Assembly: GCA_035551995.1 (NCBI GenBank)
Contig: DASZME010000067.1
Span: 15,493 to 79,492 of the forward strand
Source: RYN-428 sp035551995
GTDB taxonomy: Bacteria; Planctomycetota; Phycisphaerae; Tepidisphaerales; Tepidisphaeraceae
Reading direction: 5' to 3'
Length of the DNA: 64,000 nt
In this document: positions 43,886 through 51,801 of the stretch, one piece after another
Layout of the letters: every line of letters starts with the position of its first letter
How positions within the stretch are numbered: the first letter of the stretch is position 1
Notes under the pieces: model-generated
What the model was told of the DNA's origin: nothing
Database searches by the model: none
The model's input: the letters and a program-made list of their open reading frames with translations, nothing else
Made by a program: the position numbers and the translations under genes

Positions 43886-46033
43886 TCAGCCGTTATCGAG
43901 CTTGCGATCAAAATGGCGGTGCATGGCGATCGCCTGGATAAAGGCTTTGGCCAGAGCGTTGGCGTCCTTGCCTGCGGCGCTGACGACGCCGAGGTTCGAC
44001 GATACCTTGCCCGCCTCGGGCGACACCTCGATGCCGGCGACCTCGAGCAATTGAACGCCCTCCGCAAGGCCCGCGACCGGCTTGTGGTGCATGTACTGCT
44101 CCTTGACGAATTCCACCGCCAGCGGAGACGCGGTCAACGCACGGGCGCTGGCCTCTCCGCCGGGGACAAACACCGCATCGTACACCACCGAGGGGGCGTT
44201 CGGCGCCGCCCGGTCCACGGGGAGAGACTTGCCGCCTTGCGTCGTGATCATGCCGGCGAATCGCGCGATCACCTCCGACAGCGCTCCCTCGGCGGCCAAT
44301 GCGGCCTTCATTTGCTCGACTTGTTTGGCGTCCACGCCGTCGGCGGCGAGGATGGCGATCTTGCGTCCTTTGATTCCGCCGGGCGGTCGGGCCATGCTCA
44401 GGGCGGGAGAGGTCGCCGCGGGTCCTTTCGGCCGTTTGGGCGGCGGCGCGCTCGCCTCGGGCGTGATGCCGGTCGGGTTGCGGCGCTGGGGCTTCAATCC
44501 GATGCGTTCGCCCACCTTCTCGGCCAGTTCGTCGGCGACGTTGGCCAGTAGCTCATTGAGCACCCGTTCCCGCACCGCGGCCGTCTCGACCATGTTCAAC
44601 TCGAAGCTGAACGCGGCGGCGATGTGGGCTTTTTCCCAATCGGCCATGGAATTCCAGAAAAGCGTCGCCTGGCTGAAATGGTCGGAGAAACTTGGGCTGC
44701 GCTGGCGCACCTTGGCGCCGTCCATTTTTTCGGCGTGGCTGCTGAACGCCGCCATCGCTTCGGGAGACTGCGCAGGGCATCCGCTGGCGAGGGAGTTGGG
44801 GAAATAAGCCACGCGGCCCTTATGAATAAGCTGCTGGCTTTCTCCGTCCCGCTGATTGTTCGAGAACGGACATGTCGGGCGGTTGATCGGCAACTGCGCG
44901 AAATTGGGCCCGACCCGCTTGATCTGCGTATCGATGTACGAGAAAAGCCGGCCTTGCAGTAATGGATCGTTGCTGAAGTCGATTCCGGGAACCACATGGC
45001 CGGGATGAAACGCCACTTGTTCGGTTTCGGCGAAGTAATTGTCCGGATTGCGATTGAGCACCATCTTCCCGACCTTGCGAACCGGAACCAGTTCCTCGGG
45101 AATGATCTTCGTCGGATCGAGTAGATCAAAGTCGAATTTGTGCTCGTCCTTTTCCTCGACGATCTGCAGGCCCAGCTCCCATTCAGGAAAATCGCCGCGT
45201 TCGATGGCTTCCCACATGTCGCGGCGATTGAAATCAGCGTCCTTCCCGGCGATCTTCTGCGCCTCGTCCCACACCAGCGAATGAATTCCCTTTACCGGTT
45301 TCCAATGGAACTTGACGAAACGCGATTTGCCCTTGGCGTTGATCAGCCGGAACGTATGGATCGCAAATCCCTCCATCATCGCGAAGCTCCGCGGGAACGC
45401 GCGATCGGACATCACCCACATCATCATGTGCATGCTTTCCGGCGTCAGCGAGATGAAATCCCAGAAGGTATCGTGAGCCGACGCGGCTTGCGGAATTTCG
45501 TTGTGCGGCTCAGGCTTCACCGAGTGAATGAAGTCGGGAAACTTGATCGCGTCCTGAATGAAGAAGACAGGCATGTTATTCCCGACCATATCCCACACGC
45601 CTTCGGACGTGTAGAACTTGACGGCAAAACCTCGAACGTCGCGCGGGGTATCCGCCGACCCGCGCGACCCGGCGACGGTCGAAAACCGCACAAACACCGG
45701 TGTCCGCTGCGAAGGATCCTGAAACACGGCGGCTTTGCTGATTTCAGTGAGCGGCTCGTAAACCTGAAAATACCCATGAGCGGCGGCGCCACGCGCGTGA
45801 ACGACGCGCTCGGGAATGCGCTCATGGTCGAAGTGAGTAATTTTTTCGCGGAAGTGAAAGTCCTCGAGCAAGGTGGGGCCGCGTAAACCGGCCTTGAGGG
45901 AATTCTGATCGTCGCTGATCTTCAGTCCCTGATTGGTCGTGAGGCTTTCGGCCGCCTCGACCGAGTCCTTCTGCAAGTCCAACGATTTCACGTCTTCCAC
46001 CGCGGGACGATTGACGCCTTTTTTCGCTTTCAT
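43886..46033 (-). CDS. katE: Large-subunit catalase (HPII/KatE type) with C-terminal DJ-1/PfpI domain
   Basis: Heme enzyme that breaks hydrogen peroxide to water and oxygen in the cytoplasm. From ATG 46033 it has 715 residues; GGAG at 46040-46043 is 6 nt upstream, which decides this start over the GTG at 46045. The catalase core shows the active-site His79 in ERVVHARGAAAHGYF, the Asn in MVGNNMPVFFIQDA (152-153) and the proximal heme Tyr in GRLFSYIDTQIKRVG. After about residue 560 a linker leads to a flavodoxin/DJ-1-like domain (GRKIAILAADGVDAKQVEQM, YDAVFVPGGEASARAL), as in E. coli HPII clade-2 catalases. It is divergent from the alpha/beta hydrolase gene with 240 nt between. Confidence 0.95.
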   Translation of the reverse strand: MKAKKGVNRPAVEDVKSLDLQKDSVEAAESLTTNQGLKISDDQNSLKAGLRGPTLLEDFHFREKITHFDHERIPERVVHARGAAAHGYFQVYEPLTEISKAAVFQDPSQRTPVFVRFSTVAGSRGSADTPRDVRGFAVKFYTSEGVWDMVGNNMPVFFIQDAIKFPDFIHSVKPEPHNEIPQAASAHDTFWDFISLTPESMHMMMWVMSDRAFPRSFAMMEGFAIHTFRLINAKGKSRFVKFHWKPVKGIHSLVWDEAQKIAGKDADFNRRDMWEAIERGDFPEWELGLQIVEEKDEHKFDFDLLDPTKIIPEELVPVRKVGKMVLNRNPDNYFAETEQVAFHPGHVVPGIDFSNDPLLQGRLFSYIDTQIKRVGPNFAQLPINRPTCPFSNNQRDGESQQLIHKGRVAYFPNSLASGCPAQSPEAMAAFSSHAEKMDGAKVRQRSPSFSDHFSQATLFWNSMADWEKAHIAAAFSFELNMVETAAVRERVLNELLANVADELAEKVGERIGLKPQRRNPTGITPEASAPPPKRPKGPAATSPALSMARPPGGIKGRKIAILAADGVDAKQVEQMKAALAAEGALSEVIARFAGMITTQGGKSLPVDRAAPNAPSVVYDAVFVPGGEASARALTASPLAVEFVKEQYMHHKPVAGLAEGVQLLEVAGIEVSPEAGKVSSNLGVVSAAGKDANALAKAFIQAIAMHRHFDRKLDNG

Positions 46034-46273
46034 CGTTTGCTCCACAAAACTAACGTTCGAACGGTTGGAGCAATTTATTTGGGCGCGTTACGCGTGTCAG
46101 CGCACGAAACGCGAATTTCCCTTCGATTATTGTTTAGGCGACGTTCGCCGGGATTTCCTGGGGTCGTCGCTCCGCGCGCCGTTTGGCCTGCCGACAACCT
46201 CCACTCGTCTCGCCGGTAAAACACGATGAGTATTGGAACGGCGCAATAGGATTTCGGACAAGGCGGAACATTC

Positions 46274-47182
46274 ATGAAAAAATCGATGATGGCAGGCGCG
46301 TTGGTGTTGATGCTTTCCGTGCCGGCCTGGTGCGCGGAGCCGGCGACGATGAACGTCTGGCCCGCTGCGCCCCTCGGCGAAACGCGCAAGTTCGAGCCGG
46401 AAAAAATCGAAACCAACAAGGCCAACGTTCAGATTCTCCACAATGTTTTCAAACCGACGCTCACCATCTACCATCCGCCAAAGGACAAGGATACCGGCGC
46501 CTCGGTCATCATCTGCCCCGGCGGTGGATATTCGATTTTGGCGTGGGACCTGGAGGGGACGGAAGTGGCCGCCTGGTTAAACGACATCGGCGTAACCGGA
46601 ATCGTTCTGCGATACCGGTGTCCCACCCATAAGACCGCCGACGTGCATGGATTCATGCCGCTGATGGATGCGCAGCGCGCCATCAGTCTTGTGCGTTCGA
46701 AATCAAAAGAACTTGGCATCGACCCCAGGCGGATCGGCATTCTCGGTTTCTCGGCGGGTGGAAATCTGGCGGCGCTGGCCTGCACGAACTTCGATCGCCG
46801 CAGCTACGACGCCATCGATGAAGTTGACCAGGTGAGTTGCCGACCGGATTTCGGCGTGTTGTGCTATCCCGCGTATTTGGTGGCCGCCAAGACCGAGGAG
46901 TTGAATCCCGACATCCGCGTGACGCCGCAGACGCCTCCGATCTTTTTCGTGCATGCCGATAACGACGGCGTATCGTCGGCGAACAGTGCCGTCATGTACC
47001 TCGCCTTGAAACGCGCCGGCGTTTCGTCTGAACTGCACATCTACACCGTCGGCGGCCACGGCTTTGGACTTCGCCCAACCACCCGTCCCGTATGCAAGTG
47101 GCCAGAGCGGTGCGAAGAATGGATGACAAGCCAAGGAATTCTCAAACCCCAAAACAGGGCGCCTTCTGCCCCATCGAAATGA
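46274..47182 (+). CDS. Exported alpha/beta hydrolase (acetylesterase-like)
   Basis: 302 residues with a signal peptide (MKKSMMAGALVLMLSVPAWC, cleaved near AEPAT). The alpha/beta hydrolase fold has the oxyanion segment IICPGGGYSILAWDLEG, the nucleophile elbow GFSAGG (Ser in ILGFSAGGNLAAL), the acid in FFVHADNDGVSS and the final His in VGGHGFGLRP. The order and lengths match the BD-FAE/acetylxylan-esterase type found in planctomycetes, so it probably removes acyl groups from polysaccharides in the periplasm. It stands alone downstream of the divergent katE promoter region. Confidence 0.9.
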   Translation: MKKSMMAGALVLMLSVPAWCAEPATMNVWPAAPLGETRKFEPEKIETNKANVQILHNVFKPTLTIYHPPKDKDTGASVIICPGGGYSILAWDLEGTEVAAWLNDIGVTGIVLRYRCPTHKTADVHGFMPLMDAQRAISLVRSKSKELGIDPRRIGILGFSAGGNLAALACTNFDRRSYDAIDEVDQVSCRPDFGVLCYPAYLVAAKTEELNPDIRVTPQTPPIFFVHADNDGVSSANSAVMYLALKRAGVSSELHIYTVGGHGFGLRPTTRPVCKWPERCEEWMTSQGILKPQNRAPSAPSK

Positions 47183-47370
47183 CCTGATAACGCTCTTTGC
47201 AAATGCTCCGACAAGCCCGTCGCGTCAATTTGTCCTTAACGCGTGGCGTCCGGTCGGTTAATTTCATCTATTCTTCCGCACCTCGATTAGCGGCGAGCGA
47301 ACGGAGTCAACTAATGCATCAGGCACGGCGTTTGCCACATATAGACCGGTCTTAACAAAGGAGTTCGATC

Positions 47371-47553
47371 ATGGGACAAGAAGATATTGCTGCCGGTCAG
47401 GTGAAGCAGGTCAAGGGTAAGGTGAACGACGTCGCCGGCGCCGTCAAGGGCGACCTTGGTCAACAAATCAAGGGCAAAGCGCAACAGGCAGTAGGAAAAG
47501 TTCAGGAAGCGATCGGCAAGGAAAGCGCCAAGTCGCAGGCGGACAAGAGATAA
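47371..47553 (+). CDS. CsbD family stress protein
   Basis: 60-residue, charged, helical protein MGQEDIAAGQVKQVKGKVND followed by the repeating KGDLGQQIKGKAQQAVGKVQ and a Lys-rich end. The alternating GK/KG pattern is the CsbD signature. CsbD members are general-stress proteins of unknown mechanism, in Bacillus controlled by sigma B. A strong AAAGGAG Shine-Dalgarno precedes the ATG. The gene is convergent with phosphoketolase, with a hairpin between. Confidence 0.93.
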   Translation: MGQEDIAAGQVKQVKGKVNDVAGAVKGDLGQQIKGKAQQAVGKVQEAIGKESAKSQADKR

Positions 47554-47585
47554 AATCCGTCAGCGGCTCATTGGATCAGATAACT

Positions 47586-47630
47586 GGCGGACCGCGCTTT
47601 TTGAACTGGTTTTCTCAAAGCGCGTCCGCC
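47586..47630. terminator. Hairpin between convergent csbD and xfp
   Basis: Arms GGCGGACCGCGCTTT and AAAGCGCGTCCGCC pair over 14 bp with one bulged base, loop 16 nt. The T-runs inside the stem and loop make it a likely bidirectional terminator, but there is no T-tract after either arm. Confidence 0.55.
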
Positions 47631-47641
47631 AATCTCAGGCG

Positions 47642-50050
47642 TCATGTTTTCCAAATCCAGTTTCGCACTTCCGGCATATCCAGGCCGTGCGCGCGAATGT
47701 ACTGTTTATGCTGGATCAATTTGTTCTGCACCATCTGTTTTAGATACGATCCCTTGTCACCTAGGCTCGGCAGCCGATCGATCACGTCTTGCACGAGGTG
47801 AAAACGATCGAGATCGTTCATGACCGTCATGTCGAACGGCGTGGTGATCGTTCCCTCTTCCTTGTAACCCCGAACGTGTAGATTGTGATGATTCGTTCGA
47901 CGGTATGTCAGCCTGTGAATCAGCCACGGATAGCCGTGGAAGGCGAAAATCACTGGCTTGCTTTTCGTGAACAATGAATCGAAATCCGTATCGCTCAACC
48001 CATGCGGATGCTCGGTGTCTGGCTCCAGTTTCATCAGATCGACGACATTGACGACCCTGATTTTGACCTCCGGCAAATGCTCGCGCAGGATGGAAACCGC
48101 AGCCAGCGTTTCCAGCGTCGGCACATCGCCGGCACATGCCATCACAACGTCCGGCTCGATATCGCGATCATTGCTCGCCCAATCCCAAATGCCGATCCCT
48201 TGGGCACAATGAACCGCCGCCGCCTCCATGCTGAGCCAATAGGGCGCCGGATGTTTGCCGGCGACGACCACGTTTACATAGTGACGGCTGCGAAGACAGT
48301 GATCCATGACGGATAACAAACAGTTTGCGTCCGGCGGAAGATAAACCCGCACGATCTCCGCTTTTTTGTTGACGACGTGATCGAGAAAGCCGGGGTCCTG
48401 ATGGGTAAACCCGTTGTGGTCCTGGCGCCAGACGTGGGACGAGAGGAGGTAATTCAGCGACGCGATTCGCCGCCGCCAGGGAATATCCCGCGTGATTTTC
48501 AGCCATTTGGCGTGCTGATTGAACATCGAATCGACGATGTGAATAAACGCTTCGTAGCTGTTGAACAAGCCGTGGCGCCCGGTCAGCAGATACCCTTCGA
48601 GCCATCCTTCGCACTGATGCTCGCTTAGCATTTCCATGACCCGTCCCTGCGGCGCCAGCAGCGCGTCGCCGGGAATGGCCTGCGCGTCCCACTGCCGATT
48701 GGTCACCTCAAAAACCGCGTCGAGCCGATTCGACAGCGTCTCGTCGGGGCCGAAAATCCTGAAGTTCCGCCGCTCCTGATTGAGCTTGGCGACGTCGCGT
48801 AAAAATCGCCCCAGTACAAATGTATCCCCCACTCCCGCCACGCCCGGCGCCGAAACCGCCACGCCGTATTCCCGAAAATCCGGCATCCGCAGATCGTGCA
48901 GCAGCAATCCGCCGTTGGCGTTCGGATTTGCCCCCATCCGCCGCAGGCCTTTTGGCGCCAGATCGGCCAGTTCCGCTTTCAGGCTTCCCTTTTCGTCGAA
49001 TAGTTCCTCGGGCTTATAGCTTCTCATCCACTCTTCGAGTTGCCGAAGGTGTTCGGGAATGTGCGGCGGATCCAGCAGCGGAACCTGGTGCGCCCGAAAC
49101 GTCCCTTCGTTGGGCAAGCCGTCGACCATCTTGGGCCCCGTCCAACCCTTCGGTGATTTCAACACGATCATCGGCCAACGTGGACGCGTCGTATCGCCAT
49201 GTTCGCGGGCGTTCTTTTGGATCTGCCGGATCTGCTCGACAGCCCGGTCAAGCGTCGCGGCCATGGCCTGGTGCATCGGGGCCGGGTCATGCCCTTCGAC
49301 AAAGTAAGGCGTCCATCCGTAGCCGCGTAAAAGCTGATCCAGTTCCTCGTGGGTGATGCGGGCGAGGAGTGTGGGGTTGGAAATCTTGTACCCGTTGAGA
49401 TGCAGGATCGGCAGCACCGCCCCGTCGGTGATCGGATCGAGAAATTTGTTGGAATGCCAGGCGGTGGCCAGCGGACCGGTTTCCGCTTCGCCGTCGCCCA
49501 CGACACAGGCCACGACCAAACCAGGATTATCGAAGACGGCGCCGAACGAGTGGCTGAGGGAATATCCCAGCTCGCCCCCTTCGTGAATCGAGCCGGGACA
49601 TTCCGGCGACGCGTGGCTTGGAATCCCGCCGGGAAAGGAAAACTGCGTGAAGAGCCGTTTGAGTCCCGCTTCGTCCTGGGAAATGTTCGGATAGACTTCG
49701 CTGTAGGTTCCTTCGAGATACGTATTGCCCACGACTGCCGGCCCGCCATGGCCAGGGCCGCAAACGTAGATCATGTCCAGGTCATACTTCTTGATGACGC
49801 GGTTCAAATGCACATAGATAAAGTTCTGGCCGGGCGTGGTTCCCCAATGCCCGAGCAGCATCGGCTTGACGTGGGCCGGCTTGAGCGGCTCGCGAAGCAG
49901 CGGATTGTCATACAAATAAATTTGTCCGACGGCCAGGTAGTTTGCCGCACGCCAATAGGCATTTGTCCGAGCGAGCGTTTCGGGCGAAAGCGGGTTTCCG
50001 ACAACGCCGGAGATCGGCTCGGGATCCGGTTTCGTTGTTATATTTTCCAT
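47642..50050 (-). CDS. xfp: Phosphoketolase (xylulose-5-phosphate/fructose-6-phosphate)
   Basis: 802-residue thiamine-diphosphate enzyme that splits xylulose 5-phosphate or fructose 6-phosphate with phosphate to give acetyl phosphate. Length and motifs fit: LLGHWGTTPGQNFIYVHLNR at the N-terminus, YVCGPGHGGPAVVGNTYLEG, the ThDP motif GDGEAETGPLATAWHSNKF (about 184-202), NGYKISNPT, and the C-terminal AFHGYPWLIHRLTYRRTNHH. A good AAGGAG ribosome site precedes the ATG at 50050. No acetate kinase gene is near. Combined with catalase and CsbD, this gene may belong to a stress or starvation set. Confidence 0.95.
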   Translation of the reverse strand: MENITTKPDPEPISGVVGNPLSPETLARTNAYWRAANYLAVGQIYLYDNPLLREPLKPAHVKPMLLGHWGTTPGQNFIYVHLNRVIKKYDLDMIYVCGPGHGGPAVVGNTYLEGTYSEVYPNISQDEAGLKRLFTQFSFPGGIPSHASPECPGSIHEGGELGYSLSHSFGAVFDNPGLVVACVVGDGEAETGPLATAWHSNKFLDPITDGAVLPILHLNGYKISNPTLLARITHEELDQLLRGYGWTPYFVEGHDPAPMHQAMAATLDRAVEQIRQIQKNAREHGDTTRPRWPMIVLKSPKGWTGPKMVDGLPNEGTFRAHQVPLLDPPHIPEHLRQLEEWMRSYKPEELFDEKGSLKAELADLAPKGLRRMGANPNANGGLLLHDLRMPDFREYGVAVSAPGVAGVGDTFVLGRFLRDVAKLNQERRNFRIFGPDETLSNRLDAVFEVTNRQWDAQAIPGDALLAPQGRVMEMLSEHQCEGWLEGYLLTGRHGLFNSYEAFIHIVDSMFNQHAKWLKITRDIPWRRRIASLNYLLSSHVWRQDHNGFTHQDPGFLDHVVNKKAEIVRVYLPPDANCLLSVMDHCLRSRHYVNVVVAGKHPAPYWLSMEAAAVHCAQGIGIWDWASNDRDIEPDVVMACAGDVPTLETLAAVSILREHLPEVKIRVVNVVDLMKLEPDTEHPHGLSDTDFDSLFTKSKPVIFAFHGYPWLIHRLTYRRTNHHNLHVRGYKEEGTITTPFDMTVMNDLDRFHLVQDVIDRLPSLGDKGSYLKQMVQNKLIQHKQYIRAHGLDMPEVRNWIWKT

Positions 50051-50277
50051 ATCAGGCTCCTTGGAACCCTTTCATTTGGCGACACGCTTGGCGGAGGTAT
50101 TCCGGCGTTCGTCGCCGGTTATAACACTGACAGGCTTTTTATGGATTGTGACGTATGGGTGGCTGCATTGATAGCCCCATAGCTGAGGCGCGTGGCGTCT
50201 GCTCGAATTTTTATGTTGAATTTTTTAAGCAAATATGGATGATCCGGCCCACCAACCGCCAGTGTAAAGGAAAGAAT

Positions 50278-50547
50278 ATGTCAAGAGCTTCAGGTTTCGC
50301 CACGATGATGGCGGTTGCGTTGTCGTGGATTGCGGTATCGTGTTCCGGTCCTGTCTTCTTCAAGCCCCCGATGGCGGCGGGTACGCCGATGGCGGCCAGC
50401 GCAACAGTCGCCGCGCCGCCAGTCGCCGCCGCGGCGGCCTCGCCTTGGAGTGGCGCCGGCGTCTTCATTCTGTTTGCCTTGGCGCTTGCGGTCACATTGG
50501 GAATCTCCAACTTTATCTTAAGCAGCAAGCCTCCCGAAACGGTCTAG
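50278..50547 (+). CDS. Small putative lipoprotein with C-terminal membrane helix
   Basis: 89 residues from ATG 50278, preceded by AAAGGAAAG. The N-terminal hydrophobic segment ends in AVSC (Cys22), a possible lipobox. An Ala/Pro-rich stretch follows (PPMAAGTPMAASATVAAPPV) and then a single helix (GVFILFALALAVTLGISNFI). No family recognised. The gene is divergent from xfp (228 nt) and followed by a strong hairpin. Confidence 0.65.
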   Translation: MSRASGFATMMAVALSWIAVSCSGPVFFKPPMAAGTPMAASATVAAPPVAAAAASPWSGAGVFILFALALAVTLGISNFILSSKPPETV

Positions 50548-50576
50548 CGCTTGTTTCCGCTCTGTACAAAATGAAT

Positions 50577-50609
50577 CGAACCCGCAAGCGATGACCGCTT
50601 GCGGGTTCG
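50577..50609. terminator. Hairpin after the small lipoprotein gene
   Basis: Perfect 14-bp stem CGAACCCGCAAGCG/CGCTTGCGGGTTCG with a 5-nt loop, 29 nt past the stop at 50547. No T-tract follows. The centre resembles the REP-like core (CCCGCAAGCG) but the flanks differ. Confidence 0.55.
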
Positions 50610-50988
50610 GTTCGTCGGCACGCACCATCATTTCTATGCAATGTCCCAGACGAACGGAAAACGCGTCGTCGGCGACATCATTATGAAAAAATGAGCCGGG
50701 TGGAACTCCAATCCACGAATAGCCCACGTCCTCGTTGAGTGATCGCACGAGAAATGGCCGAGGCCGGAAACATATCTGGTGCTCTTGCGTCCAACGCATC
50801 ACGCCTGCCTTTGTTCAGACGATAATCTTGTGCCAAGGAATGACGATGCGAATCGTGTAACCCAACTTCCGCAGTTCGCGCCCTGATATTGTTCTCCGGC
50901 CGCAGATCCACGGTTTCATTTCACCAGCGCGGTTGCAGCGCGCCAAAGTGGATGTAGTGAAGACCAAATCACCGAAACGCGTTGTCGC
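50610..50988. other. Gap with two weak small reading frames on the minus strand
   Basis: Between the hairpin at 50577 and the ECF sigma gene no recognised gene exists. Two short frames on the minus strand look protein-like: one of 34 codons (50815-50919, MKPWICGRRTISGRELRKLG) and one beginning at 50802 (MMRWTQEHQICFRPRPFLVR) that runs into the hairpin. Neither has a family match that I know, and the two could be remnants of one decayed gene. Confidence 0.3.
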
Positions 50989-51534
50989 CTATCGTTCCAG
51001 TTCGCGCCGCAACCACGCTTTGGCGAACGCCCAGTCATCCTCCACCGTGCGAAGTCCCACGCCAAGCGTCTCGGCGATCTCGCCCATCGTGAGGCCGGCA
51101 AAATATCGATGCACTACCACTCTATACATCCGGTCGCTCTTGCGCTTCAGCTTTTCCATTGCGTCGTTGAGATCGAGCAAATCGACGGGTGGTTCATCCT
51201 GCATCGGGGCGGCGATGCTCAGGCTGACGCGCTCCTTGTCGCCTCCGCGCTTAAGGCCCTGGCGCTTTCTGGCGTAATCGATAAGGACACGGCGAATGGT
51301 TTCCGCCGCGGCCGCCAGGAAAATGGAACGGTTGGCCGCCTCAAGATTCTTCTGCTCGCACAGTCGCAAGTACGCCTCGTTCACCAGCGCGGTGGGTTGA
51401 AGGGTGTGGTCTGGGCGCTCCCGCGCCAATTGCTTTGCCGCAATCTCACGAAGCACAGCTTGCAAGGCCTTCATCTGCTCGTTGACGGATTTTCGCTCGT
51501 GCGATTCACTCGGATGGCGCTCGATTGGTTGCAT
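50989..51534 (-). CDS. ECF-like sigma-70 factor with altered N-terminus
   Basis: 181 residues. The conserved region 2 block LARERPDHTLQPTALVNEAYLRL and the NRSIFLAAAAETIRRVLIDYARKR helix match the ECF-like sigma group common in planctomycetes and acidobacteria (TIGR02999 type). Region 4 is clear: FAGLTMGEIAETLGVGLRTVEDDWAFAKAWLRREL. In relatives about 25 residues of region 2.1 precede this; here they are replaced by a polar start (MQPIERHPSESHERKSVNEQ). An in-frame stop upstream rules out a longer protein. It is divergent from the Ser/Thr kinase gene, a frequent pairing in which the kinase controls the sigma factor. Confidence 0.88.
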   Translation of the reverse strand: MQPIERHPSESHERKSVNEQMKALQAVLREIAAKQLARERPDHTLQPTALVNEAYLRLCEQKNLEAANRSIFLAAAAETIRRVLIDYARKRQGLKRGGDKERVSLSIAAPMQDEPPVDLLDLNDAMEKLKRKSDRMYRVVVHRYFAGLTMGEIAETLGVGLRTVEDDWAFAKAWLRRELER

Positions 51535-51801
51535 TGCGACATTCTAACAAACGACTTTCGTGCGCCACGGTCGCAATTCGACATTTTGGAAATTTCGTCG
51601 CGGGGATCGGTATGCTTTTACGCCAATAGTCATGTGAAGACGGTTGCGAATGCTTCCACGAGAGCCGCAAAAGGCATCGGCCGACGAAGTGTAAATCGCG
51701 TGATCGATGATTGATCATGCGATGAAGGGGGGGATTTTTTATCTCGCGGCCGCCGATTGGCCGGAAGTTGAGGATACGAGTAACATTCCACCCCTACCCC
51801 A
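51535..51801. promoter_or_regulatory. Divergent promoter region between sigma factor and kinase
   Basis: 267 bp that must hold promoters for both genes. The stretch 51700-51745 is AT-richer with a poly-G run (GATGAAGGGGGGGATTTTTT). I could not define -35/-10 elements. Confidence 0.35.

Noticed and set aside
50577..50609. Hairpin as an eighth copy of the REP-like family
   Set aside because: Only the CCCGCAAGCG centre is shared; the GTTTAGCG and TTTCGCGACC flanks are missing, and the loop differs.
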